Of a stretch of 52,706 bases of DNA, positions 8,263 to 15,619 are shown piece by piece. A program made the translations under genes and the position numbers. Source of the DNA: Lachnospiraceae bacterium (GTDB lineage: Bacteria; Bacillota; Clostridia; Lachnospirales; Lachnospiraceae). The stretch is from positions 1-52,706 of the forward strand of contig JAILRA010000040.1 in the NCBI GenBank assembly GCA_024698715.1. The letters run 5' to 3'. Positions within the stretch are counted from its first letter, which is position 1. Each line of letters starts with the position of its first letter. The notes under the pieces are model-generated. The model saw only the letters and a list, made by a program, of their open reading frames with translations, did no database searches and was not told the DNA's origin.

Positions 8263-9510
8263 GTGGCATACAGCGAAGTAATTAAGAACTTTAACAGAAT
8301 ACGTGATTATATGCGTGAGTTCTATGTCTATGGTTTTAAGAGCCGTGACGAATACACCAAGAAGAGCGGCAGATCCTATGACGATGAACGAAGGCGGATC
8401 GAAAGCTGGCTTGGGGATCATATGCAGTTCAGACAGACTCAGGAAGGCAAGAATGTCTTTATATCCATAGACAGCCGGACTTCGCATCATAATCCTCTAT
8501 ATAAAGCGTGGAAAACCAAGAGTTTTACCGACGGTGATATTACTTTGCATTTTATTCTGATGGATATCCTGGTCTCTGCGGACAGTGCGATTTCGATATC
8601 GGAGATTGCCGAACAGGTCGATATGTATGTTTCGGGATTTGACACTCCCAGGACATTTGACGAATCGACGATCAGGAAAAAGCTTAAGGAATATATAGCC
8701 GAAGGTATAATCGAAACCGAAAAAGAAGGGAAAACGCTTCTTTATAAAATTGCTCCTTTGCCTGAAAGAATAGATGAAGACCTTTTGGATTTCTTTTCTG
8801 AGGTGGCACCCTGCGGTGTCATCGGTTCTTTTATTTTGGATAAACAGAATGAAAGAGACGAAGAGAAAATAGCATTTAAACATCATTACATTACAGGTGC
8901 TCTTGACAGCGAGATACTTTATTCTCTTTTTGAAGCGATCCATGAAAAGAAAGCAGTTACGATCGAGATCGTCGGTAAAAACAAGGAAGCACAGTCTGAA
9001 GTCTATGTCATTCCGCTTCAGATAAGATTCAGCGCGCAAAGCGGCCGTCAGTACCTTATGGCATATATGCCGCGGATGAAGAGAATTAGATCCTACAGAC
9101 TTGACGGGATCATTTCGGTAAAAACCGAAGAAGCATGCGAGCAGTTTGATGAATTAAGAGAAACTCTAAACGGTATGCAAGTTCACATGTGGGGTGTGAG
9201 TACGCAAAGCCGCTTTAAAGAGCGGTTGGAACATGTTGATTTTACGATACGTTACGGAGACGGCGAACAGTTCATTCACAGGCGACTTGAACGTGAAAAA
9301 AGATGCGGAACTGTCGAAAAGATAGACTTTAACACAAGCCGTTTCAGTGCCGATATCTTTGATTCGAGCGAACTCATTCCGTGGATCAGGACATTTATCT
9401 GCAGGATCACCGAGATCAATTTTTCAAACAAAGAGATAGAAGAACGTTTTAAAAAGGATATAGAGGACATGTATTCCCTCTATGGGCTGGAAGGCGGTGA
9501 AAAGACATGA
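8263..9510 (+). CDS. WYL-domain protein (first of a pair)
   Basis: The 415-residue protein starts at GTG 8263 with CGGAGGTTG upstream. The N-terminal 150 residues contain a winged-helix segment (about 85-160, SISEIAEQVDMYVSG and TIRKKLKEYIAEGIIETEKEG). The WYL domain lies at about 225-290 (VIPLQIRFSAQSGRQYLMAY, then RIRSYRLDGI), followed by a WCX-like part. It overlaps the next WYL gene by 4 bases (ATGA), so the pair is translated together and could act as a heteromer. WYL proteins regulate several defence and nucleic-acid stress systems; the ligand here is unknown. Confidence 0.8.
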   Translation: MAYSEVIKNFNRIRDYMREFYVYGFKSRDEYTKKSGRSYDDERRRIESWLGDHMQFRQTQEGKNVFISIDSRTSHHNPLYKAWKTKSFTDGDITLHFILMDILVSADSAISISEIAEQVDMYVSGFDTPRTFDESTIRKKLKEYIAEGIIETEKEGKTLLYKIAPLPERIDEDLLDFFSEVAPCGVIGSFILDKQNERDEEKIAFKHHYITGALDSEILYSLFEAIHEKKAVTIEIVGKNKEAQSEVYVIPLQIRFSAQSGRQYLMAYMPRMKRIRSYRLDGIISVKTEEACEQFDELRETLNGMQVHMWGVSTQSRFKERLEHVDFTIRYGDGEQFIHRRLEREKRCGTVEKIDFNTSRFSADIFDSSELIPWIRTFICRITEINFSNKEIEERFKKDIEDMYSLYGLEGGEKT

Positions 9511-10418
9511 TCTTCAGCGAATTATACAGCGCATATTATAATGCCGTCGCAAATATAATAAAGACCGCCATTTCCCATCCGGTTAAAAAAGATGAATTAA
9601 GAAAGATAATAGAAGAAAATGCTTTCGGAGAAAGTGTTTTAAATATCGAACCGGCTTTTGCGGAAGAAAGATGGCAGGTGATTTTTTCTGACGGAACGAC
9701 AAATATCGAAAACGATCCGGTCATGCCGTTTACCACCGCACAGAAGAGATGGTTAAAAGCGATCTCACTTGATCCGAGGATCAGGCTTTTTTGCGACGAT
9801 GCCTTTGATCTTCCTGATGTTGAGCCATTATTTACACCGGATGATTATGTAGTTTTTGATAAGTATTCGGACGGCGATGATTTTGAGGATGAAGGGTATC
9901 GTGAGAGATTCCGTCTGATCCTTGAGGCAATAAAAGAAGAACAAACGTTGAAAATATCGATGGATGACAGAAGGGGACGAAGATTAAGCAGGATAATAAT
10001 CCCCAAGTATCTTGAGTATTCCGAAAAAGACGACAAATTCCGCCTTTTCGCATTGGGAAAACCTAACGGCGGCACATTTAATCTTGGAAGGATCATCAAA
10101 TGTGAGAAGTATACGGAAAATATCGAAATTGAAAAAATGAAAGAACCGCATCATGAAAAATGCAGTGTTGTATTTGAACTGTATGACTACAGGAAAGCAC
10201 TGGAAAGAGTCCTTCTTCATTTTGCGCATTTTGAAAAAGAGGTAGTAAAGGAGAGCGAAAAAAAGTACAGGGTTACCGTAGTATATGAAAAAGAAGACGA
10301 GACGGAACTTGTGATAAGGATCCTTTCTTTCGGACCCATGATAAAAGTTATAGAACCTGATGACTTCGTAAACTTAATAAAAAAACGACTGATCGATCAA
10401 AAAGGTTGCGGGCTTTAA
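9507..10418 (+). CDS. Divergent WYL-domain partner protein
   Basis: The 303-residue protein overlaps the preceding WYL gene by 4 bases. It lacks an obvious HTH and begins with a mixed helical region (to about 125). It then has a divergent WYL-like core (LILEAIKEEQTLKISMDDRR, IIPKYLEYSEKDDKFRLFAL, GRIIKCEKY) and a C-terminal WCX-like segment (VVFELYDYRKALERVLLHFA). It is best read as a regulatory partner without its own DNA-binding domain. The stop codon lies in the loop of an intrinsic terminator, which ends this transcription unit. Confidence 0.7.
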   Translation: MIFSELYSAYYNAVANIIKTAISHPVKKDELRKIIEENAFGESVLNIEPAFAEERWQVIFSDGTTNIENDPVMPFTTAQKRWLKAISLDPRIRLFCDDAFDLPDVEPLFTPDDYVVFDKYSDGDDFEDEGYRERFRLILEAIKEEQTLKISMDDRRGRRLSRIIIPKYLEYSEKDDKFRLFALGKPNGGTFNLGRIIKCEKYTENIEIEKMKEPHHEKCSVVFELYDYRKALERVLLHFAHFEKEVVKESEKKYRVTVVYEKEDETELVIRILSFGPMIKVIEPDDFVNLIKKRLIDQKGCGL

Positions 10419-10437
10419 TGAGTTCGCAACTTTTTTT
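10400..10437 (+). terminator. Intrinsic terminator of the Sel1/HIRAN/WYL unit
   Basis: GTTGCG (10405-10410) pairs with CGCAAC (10425-10430), extended by G-U and A-U pairs into the following seven-T run. The stop codon of the WYL partner gene sits in the loop. This separates the WYL unit from the structured RNAs that follow. Confidence 0.8.
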
Positions 10438-10439
10438 CC

Positions 10440-10468
10440 GTGATAACTTCTTTAAAGAATCCTAAAAT
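10440..10468 (+). promoter_or_regulatory. Promoter of the structured RNA / DUF2828 / RtcB locus
   Basis: A -35-like GTGATA (10440-10445) lies 17 bases ahead of a -10 TAAAAT (10463-10468). The predicted start, about seven bases downstream, falls on 10475, exactly the first base of the long closing helix of the first structured RNA. The agreement between two independent signals supports the call. Confidence 0.6.
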
Positions 10469-10474
10469 GAATTT

Positions 10475-10569
10475 GTAATCGAACAGGACAGCATTTCAAA
10501 TGTGTCCGGGGACTTAAAATCCCATGGGCAGCAGGTGACCGTCGATGCCTGCCAAACCTGTCCGGTTAC
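10475..10569 (+). ncRNA. Structured RNA 1: multi-arm RNA closed by a 13-position helix
   Basis: Bases 10475-10487 pair with 10557-10569 through 13 positions, with one U-G wobble and one A-C mismatch. Inside are three hairpins. The first is 10488-10505 (seven pairs, one bulged G). The second is 10509-10523, where GGGA, a 7-base loop CTTAAAA and TCCC match the anticodon arm of bacterial tRNA-Leu(UAA). The third is 10531-10552 (GCAGG/CCTGC). The paired ends and multi-arm core resemble Ro-binding Y RNAs. There is no CCA end and no normal T arm, so it is not a functional tRNA. The fold was worked out by eye. Confidence 0.6.
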
Positions 10570-10573
10570 GGTA

Positions 10574-10638
10574 AAAGTGCAAACAGCAAATTTTGGCTCA
10601 GACGTACAGTCTGCGGGTTCAATTCCCGAAAGCACTTT
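10574..10638 (+). ncRNA. Structured RNA 2: tRNA-like RNA
   Basis: A seven-pair outer stem AAAGTGC/GCACTTT (10574-10580 with 10632-10638) encloses three arms in tRNA order. These are a short D-like arm (10585-10598), a five-pair arm CAGAC/GTCTG with a five-base loop (10599-10613), and a T arm CGGG/CCCG with the canonical seven-base loop TTCAATT (10614-10628). The central loop is not a valid anticodon loop, there is no variable loop and no CCA, so this is a mimic and not a tRNA. Its T arm is nearly identical to that of RNA 3. Confidence 0.65.
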
Positions 10639-10650
10639 GTAAAAAGAATA

Positions 10651-10740
10651 AAGGCACACACAGCAATCGATGATGATTATGGTATCAACTTGACTAGGGA
10701 TCAAGATCTGCGGGTTCGAATCCCGCATCAAACGTGCCTT
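10651..10740 (+). ncRNA. Structured RNA 3: tRNA-like RNA with complete D, anticodon-like and T arms
   Basis: The D-like arm TGAT/ATCA with a nine-base loop containing GG (10671-10687) is followed by one linker base. Next is an anticodon-like arm CTTGA/TCAAG with loop CTAGGGA (10689-10705), a four-base variable loop, and a five-pair T arm GCGGG/CCCGC with loop TTCGAAT (10710-10726). This matches tRNA numbering closely. The bases where an acceptor stem should be (10662-10668 and 10727-10733) do not pair; a distal stem AAGGCAC/GTGCCTT (10651-10657, 10734-10740) closes the RNA instead. A tRNA core lacking an acceptor stem is the described design of the bacterial YrlA Y RNA. No CCA is present. Confidence 0.7.
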
Positions 10741-10762
10741 GTGGTTTTAGGAGGAAAAAGAA

Positions 10763-12244
10763 ATGTTGGATTTTTTAAGAAAAACAATGAATAAAACATA
10801 TACGGAAAACGGTGCCGTAACTTACGAAACTACCGGTTCCGACTGCTTGGATCTTTTCGCCACGATAGGAGCACTTCGTGATGCAGAGGACTCTGAAATA
10901 CTTGAGAGATTCGTAAGAGCATACGCGGAAAACGCAGATACGGCAATGAAGATCCTTTTTTATGCAAGAGACATAAGAGGCGGCCTGGGTGAGAGAAGAG
11001 TCTTCAGAGCGATCCTTGAATGGCTTGCCGAAAACGAACCCGAATCCGTTAAAAAGAATATGGATCTCGTAGCAGAATACGGAAGATTTGACGATCTCCT
11101 TGTATTGCTTGATACCGAATGCGAAAAGGAAGCGATTGACGTTTTAAAGGTACAGTTTTTAAACGATATGGAAGCTTTATATAACGAAAAACAGGTTTCC
11201 TTACTTGCAAAATGGCTTCCTTCCATAAATGCTTCCAATGAAGAAACCGTAAGGAAGGCATTAAAGATCTCCAAAGCTTTCGGATTATCCAAAGCGGAAT
11301 ACAGAAAAGCACTTTCCGCATTAAGAAACCGTATCAGAATAATCGAGAACAATCTTAGAGAAAAAGACTATACTTTTGATTATTCCAAGCAGCCTTCCAG
11401 AGCCATGTTTAAGTATCAGAAGGCGTTCAGGAGAAACGATAACGAACGTTATAATGATTTCATAAAAAAGGTCAACAGAGGCGAGGCATCCCTGAATGCG
11501 GATAATGTTGCACCTTATGAAATAATAGCACCCTACCTCTATACAGGCGGAAGAAACGGATTTATGAGGGATATAACGCCCGAAGAAAAGGAAGTTTTAA
11601 ATGCAACATGGAATTCTCTTCCCGATTTTGGCGGAGATGAAAATGCACTTGCAGTCATAGATACTTCCGGATCCATGTACTGGGGCCAAAAGGTCGTTCC
11701 CGCAACAGTTGCATTATCTTTAGGATTATATTTCGCGGAAAGAAACAGGGGAGTTTTCAAAAACTGCTTCATTGAGTTTTCCGCAAAATCCAGACTTATA
11801 GATATAAAAGGTAAAACTTTTGCCGACAGACTGCGTTATATAGCTTCTTTTAACCAGGTTGCAAATACCAATATGGAAGCCGTATTTAATGTTATACTGG
11901 AAGCAGCAGTGAAAAACAAAGTGGATCAGAAGGATCTACCTGCAAAACTTATCATAATATCCGATATGGAGTTTGACTGCTGCACGGATAATGCTTCTTC
12001 CGTGATCTTTGAAAATGCAAAGGCAAAGTACAAAGAAAACGGATACAGGTTACCCGAAATAGTATTCTGGAACGTGGCAAGCAGAAACAGACAGCAGCCC
12101 GTAACACAAAATGAATGCGGTGTTGCACTGGTTTCCGGAGTTACACCCAGACTCTTCGAAATGGTAGCCGGCGGAAACATATCTCCCTACAGATTTATGA
12201 TGGAGATACTTGAAAAAGAACGTTATGCGAGAATATCCGCGTAA
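10763..12244 (+). CDS. DUF2828 protein: TROVE/Ro60-like helical domain plus vWA domain
   Basis: The 493-residue protein starts 23 bases after RNA 3 with an AGGAGG site. Residues about 15-280 are helical and begin with the family signature ENGAVTYETTGSDCLDLFAT and KILFYARDIRGGLGERRVFR. The C-terminal von Willebrand A domain has an intact MIDAS, DTSGS at residues 300-304, and IIISDMEFD as the later metal-side strand. DUF2828 is related in architecture to Ro60/Rsr, a ring that binds Y RNAs and misfolded RNAs. The RNAs encoded just upstream are therefore its best candidate ligands. RtcB follows, 79 bases downstream. Function in this organism is inferred. Confidence 0.85.
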   Translation: MLDFLRKTMNKTYTENGAVTYETTGSDCLDLFATIGALRDAEDSEILERFVRAYAENADTAMKILFYARDIRGGLGERRVFRAILEWLAENEPESVKKNMDLVAEYGRFDDLLVLLDTECEKEAIDVLKVQFLNDMEALYNEKQVSLLAKWLPSINASNEETVRKALKISKAFGLSKAEYRKALSALRNRIRIIENNLREKDYTFDYSKQPSRAMFKYQKAFRRNDNERYNDFIKKVNRGEASLNADNVAPYEIIAPYLYTGGRNGFMRDITPEEKEVLNATWNSLPDFGGDENALAVIDTSGSMYWGQKVVPATVALSLGLYFAERNRGVFKNCFIEFSAKSRLIDIKGKTFADRLRYIASFNQVANTNMEAVFNVILEAAVKNKVDQKDLPAKLIIISDMEFDCCTDNASSVIFENAKAKYKENGYRLPEIVFWNVASRNRQQPVTQNECGVALVSGVTPRLFEMVAGGNISPYRFMMEILEKERYARISA

Positions 12245-12260
12245 CGAAACAATTAATATG

Positions 12261-12292
12261 AGCCCGGACTTTATAAATGAAAAATTCGGGTT
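12261..12292 (+). other. Hairpin between the DUF2828 and rtcB genes
   Basis: AGCCCGGA (12261-12268) can pair with TTCGGGTT (12285-12292), giving eight pairs with a 16-base loop and no T run. It may be a processing or stabilising hairpin between co-transcribed genes, or it may be incidental. Confidence 0.3.
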
Positions 12293-12323
12293 ATGACTAA
12301 ATTACCGGAAAGAAGGACAGGAT

Positions 12324-13577
12324 ATGTTAGAGATAAAAGGAAAAATGAATACTGCCATATGCTATGCAAATGTTATAGAGGATGAGGCCATCGAGCAGAT
12401 CCGAAGAATGTGTGACTATGCATTGACCGAAGGCAGCAGAATAAGAATAATGCCCGATGTGCATGCCGGCAAGGGATGCACCATCGGAACCACGATGACG
12501 ATAGTGGATAAAGCCTGCCCGAACATTGTCGGGGTGGACATCGGATGCGGAATGTATACGGTGAAATTAAAAGAAAAAGATATCGATTTTGAGGCTGTTG
12601 ATGAGGCCTGCCATTTCATTCCGTCCGGCATGAACGTCTGGGAAGGAAGAAAAGAACATTTTGACATGACAGGTCTTAAATGCTTCAGAGCTTTAAGGGA
12701 TTCGAGAAGATTGGAAAGATCTCTCGGAACTTTGGGCGGCGGCAATCATTTTATAGAGATCGACAGAGCTTCTGACGGAACAAACTATCTTGTGATTCAT
12801 TCCGGTTCGAGAAATCTCGGAAAACAGGTTGCGGAGATCTATCAGCAGCTTGCGGTGGATTTACATATGGGAAAGGAAAAATATTTCAAGGAAAGAGAAG
12901 AGATAATCAAAAGATACAAAGAGGAAGGACGTAAAAAAGAGATAGAACCCGCGTTAAAGGCACTTAAGAACTCATATGAAACCCAGGATCTTTTGGTTCC
13001 CGCAGATATCTGCTGGCTTTACGGAACATTTTTGGAGGATTACTTACACGATGTTGAGATCTGCCAGAGATTTGCCAAAAGAAGCAGAGAAATGATGGCT
13101 GAAGTAATACTCGAAAGAACCGGAATGACAGCTGTTGAAAGCTTCCATACCATTCATAATTACATCGATACAAACGAGATGATCTTAAGAAAGGGCGCAA
13201 TTGCCGCACATGAAGGCGAGAAGATCCTTATCCCCATTAACATGAGGGACGGATCCGTGATCGCCAGAGGCAAAGGAAATCCCGAATGGAACTATTCGGC
13301 ACCTCACGGTGCGGGACGACTTATGTCCAGAACAAAAGCAAAAGAAACCCTTGATATGGAAACATACATCGAAACAATGAAGGGTGTTTACACAACTTCC
13401 GTTAACGAGCATACGATAGACGAGGCACCCATGGCTTACAAGTCATTGGAGGATATCATAGACGTAATAAAGGATTCCGTTGATATAATCGACATAATGA
13501 AACCGGTTTATAATTTCAAGGCTTCGGAAGATGACGTTCCATGGAAGAAAAAGAAAACAGCAGATGTGAAGGAATAA
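12324..13577 (+). CDS. rtcB: RNA-splicing ligase RtcB
   Basis: The 417-residue RtcB joins RNA 3'-phosphate or 2',3'-cyclic phosphate ends to 5'-OH ends using GTP and Mn(II). Seen directly: MPDVHAGKGCTIGTTM near residue 43, the metal site VGVDIGCGM with Cys75, LGTLGGGNHFIEI near 140, the metal His in VIHSGSRNLG, and APHGAGRLMSR near 335, the guanylated-His loop. The length fits the short bacterial clade. No RtcA or archease gene is adjacent. An AGAAGGACAGGAT segment precedes the ATG. Co-localisation with a Ro-like protein and tRNA-like RNAs parallels the Salmonella rsr-yrlBA-rtcBA operon. A strong terminator follows. Confidence 0.93.
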   Translation: MLEIKGKMNTAICYANVIEDEAIEQIRRMCDYALTEGSRIRIMPDVHAGKGCTIGTTMTIVDKACPNIVGVDIGCGMYTVKLKEKDIDFEAVDEACHFIPSGMNVWEGRKEHFDMTGLKCFRALRDSRRLERSLGTLGGGNHFIEIDRASDGTNYLVIHSGSRNLGKQVAEIYQQLAVDLHMGKEKYFKEREEIIKRYKEEGRKKEIEPALKALKNSYETQDLLVPADICWLYGTFLEDYLHDVEICQRFAKRSREMMAEVILERTGMTAVESFHTIHNYIDTNEMILRKGAIAAHEGEKILIPINMRDGSVIARGKGNPEWNYSAPHGAGRLMSRTKAKETLDMETYIETMKGVYTTSVNEHTIDEAPMAYKSLEDIIDVIKDSVDIIDIMKPVYNFKASEDDVPWKKKKTADVKE

Positions 13578-13583
13578 GAGACT

Positions 13584-13613
13584 AAGCGGTACTGCAGCAG
13601 CGGTACCGTTTTT
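13584..13613 (+). terminator. Intrinsic terminator after rtcB
   Basis: AAGCGGTACTGC (13584-13595) pairs with GCGGTACCGTTT (13600-13611), 12 pairs including wobbles, with an AGCA loop and a five-T tail. Confidence 0.85.
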
Positions 13614-13789
13614 CTTTTGGCTTTTTCTTTTAAAGTTGATGGAAATGGGTCGGGGATAATTGGTATAATAAAATTGTTGAGTGAAGAAAATTAAAGACAG
13701 AAGGATTCATTTAAAGCATTGAGATAATATTATATCGGACAGTAGAATTGCTATCGTTGGATTCTTTTGAAAATAAGGACTTTATATTT

Positions 13790-14551
13790 ATGGATAACGA
13801 AAATCTTTTATTTCATAACGAATATGAACAATTTTATAAAATGGCACAGAGTTCGAATGCCTTTAAAAGTTTTTGCCGAGAGGCTTTCGGACAGGATTTT
13901 TCGCAGGACGGATTCAGCGATATTGATCAGATAAACAGGATTCTAAAAACTCTTCCTTTAGGCGAAGAAAGCCATATCCTTGATATCGGATGCGGAAATG
14001 GAAAGATGCTCGGGTATTTGCAGGAGAAAACGAACGCATACATTCACGGTTTTGATTATTCCGAAAACGCGATTGATACCGCAAAGAAACTGTTTCAAAA
14101 TAAAGCTAATTTCAAACAGGGAAATATCGGCGATGTTGATTATTCAGAAGAGCAGTTTGATCTAATTGTCTCAATGGATTCCATGTATTTTGCTCCCGAT
14201 ATGGAAAAGTTTGTTCTGCAGATAATGAGATGGCTTAAGAAAGACGGAGTTTTGTTCGTAGGTTACCAGGAAGGCGATGTGATGCCTAAAACTGATAACG
14301 CCAATACTACGGTTCTGGCGCAAGCCTTCAACAAATGTGGCATAAAGTACGAGGTTGAAGATATAACCCGCGAAACCTATGATCTTCTGAAAAAGAAAAG
14401 AGAGGTTACATTATCATATCAAAAGGATTTCGAAGACGAAGGCAATAAAGACTGGTTCGATCTTTTGATGCTTCAGACGGATTGTGTAAATGTACCTTAC
14501 GAGCAGTTTTCAAAGGAGATGGCGAGGTATATCTATATTGTCAGGAAATAA
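13790..14551 (+). CDS. Class I SAM-dependent methyltransferase
   Basis: The 253-residue protein has the Rossmann methyltransferase motifs: ILDIGCGNGKMLGYL (motif I, SAM loop, about residue 65), GFDYSENAIDTAKK (motif II acidic residue), GNIGDVDYSEEQFDLIVSMD (motifs III/IV) and LKKDGVLFVGY (motif VI). The ATG at 13790 has AAGGA ten bases upstream; an in-frame TTG at 13748 is unlikely. The substrate cannot be told. Its position after RtcB and before a Sel1 paralogue allows an RNA-modifying role, but small-molecule methylation is equally possible. Confidence 0.85.
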   Translation: MDNENLLFHNEYEQFYKMAQSSNAFKSFCREAFGQDFSQDGFSDIDQINRILKTLPLGEESHILDIGCGNGKMLGYLQEKTNAYIHGFDYSENAIDTAKKLFQNKANFKQGNIGDVDYSEEQFDLIVSMDSMYFAPDMEKFVLQIMRWLKKDGVLFVGYQEGDVMPKTDNANTTVLAQAFNKCGIKYEVEDITRETYDLLKKKREVTLSYQKDFEDEGNKDWFDLLMLQTDCVNVPYEQFSKEMARYIYIVRK

Positions 14552-14572
14552 GGGATGGAGTGCATTTGAAAA

Positions 14573-15496
14573 ATGAATAAAAAAAGTGAAGAATACTATG
14601 ATCCATATAGAGAAATGAGTTATTACCAACTTGATTGCCCTACGGAAGAAGAACAGTTTCGCTTCGTGGAAGCAATGGAATATCTGATTGAAAATTCGGG
14701 ACTTGAAGAAGATAGCATGGTATTTAGTTATAATCTTGCCATGTATTATCGGGATATTAAAGATTTCAGGCTGGAGAGAAAATATCTTGAAAAATGCGAA
14801 GAATTGGGTTGTTCCATATCGGGTGATCAACTAGGACTTATTTGGTTTTATGGATTGGGCATGGAACCCGATTACAAAAAAGCATTCCAGTATTTTGATG
14901 ACAGCGAATCGAGGCTGGGAAAGATCATGCTTTCTGATATGTATCGATACGGACGATATGCAAAGAAAGACCGTGAAAAATGCCGTGAAATCCTAGAAGA
15001 ACTGATGTCAGATGTTGAATGCGAAAAAGACGATGAAAGGTTTTATATCAGCACTTTGTTTCCCGAAATCGCATTACGATTATCCGGATTGAATATAGAG
15101 GATGAAATAGATACCGATTATGATTTTGACAATCTGCTGTATGCCAGAATAATTTTATCAACTAGACAGAGCAAAAGACCTTTTTGGGGCAATATTGAGT
15201 TAATGGGAAAAATACTTGAAACTATCGTCTCTGTTATCGGAAATGAGTATGAAATCATAGATTTCTATGATCTTCTGGTTTTTGATATACATAAAGCAAC
15301 AGTGTTTTTTGAATTTGAAGGTGTTCAGAGATTCATAGATATATTTGAAGATGATAATGAGACTGTATTCCAGTTTGATGATAAATGGTATCATGGCCCG
15401 AATGATTTTTTGGAAAAATCGAGAATTGAAAACAGAAGATTAACATCTATTTATGATCAAATATACAATATTGAAATTATTGAACAATCGATATAG
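14573..15496 (+). CDS. Sel1-like repeat protein with C-terminal KWYHG module (paralogue B)
   Basis: The 307-residue protein aligns along its length with the one at 7135. Shared features are EEEQFRFVEAMEYLIE near the start, the Sel1-like LIWFYGLGMEPDYKKAFQYF and SDMYRYGRYAKKDREKC, then FYDLLVFDI, FDDKWYHGPNDFLEKS and RLTSIYDQIYN at the C-terminus. It starts 21 bases after the methyltransferase gene and may be translated from the same mRNA. Base composition is lower in GC than its paralogue, like the island that follows. Cytoplasmic, function unknown. Confidence 0.75.
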   Translation: MNKKSEEYYDPYREMSYYQLDCPTEEEQFRFVEAMEYLIENSGLEEDSMVFSYNLAMYYRDIKDFRLERKYLEKCEELGCSISGDQLGLIWFYGLGMEPDYKKAFQYFDDSESRLGKIMLSDMYRYGRYAKKDREKCREILEELMSDVECEKDDERFYISTLFPEIALRLSGLNIEDEIDTDYDFDNLLYARIILSTRQSKRPFWGNIELMGKILETIVSVIGNEYEIIDFYDLLVFDIHKATVFFEFEGVQRFIDIFEDDNETVFQFDDKWYHGPNDFLEKSRIENRRLTSIYDQIYNIEIIEQSI

Positions 15497-15619
15497 AGAA
15501 AGAACTTTTATTTGATTATTTCGTAAAGAGAGAATTCAAGATGGAAGAATTGAGAGGGTATGCCTTAATTATTCTTCTTGCAAATAAGTAAAGAAATGAT
15601 TATATAGTTGAGGTTTAAA

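Noticed and set aside
10475..10740. Three genuine tRNA genes
   Set aside because: Acceptor strands next to the D and T arms do not pair, RNA 2 has no proper anticodon loop, and no CCA or discriminator layout is present.
13748..13789. Upstream TTG start for the methyltransferase
   Set aside because: The ATG at 13790 has a ribosome site and gives the normal family length.
15541..15591. 16-codon frame between the Sel1 paralogue and ADP-ribosylglycohydrolase genes
   Set aside because: Too short, hydrophobic by chance, and without a ribosome site.
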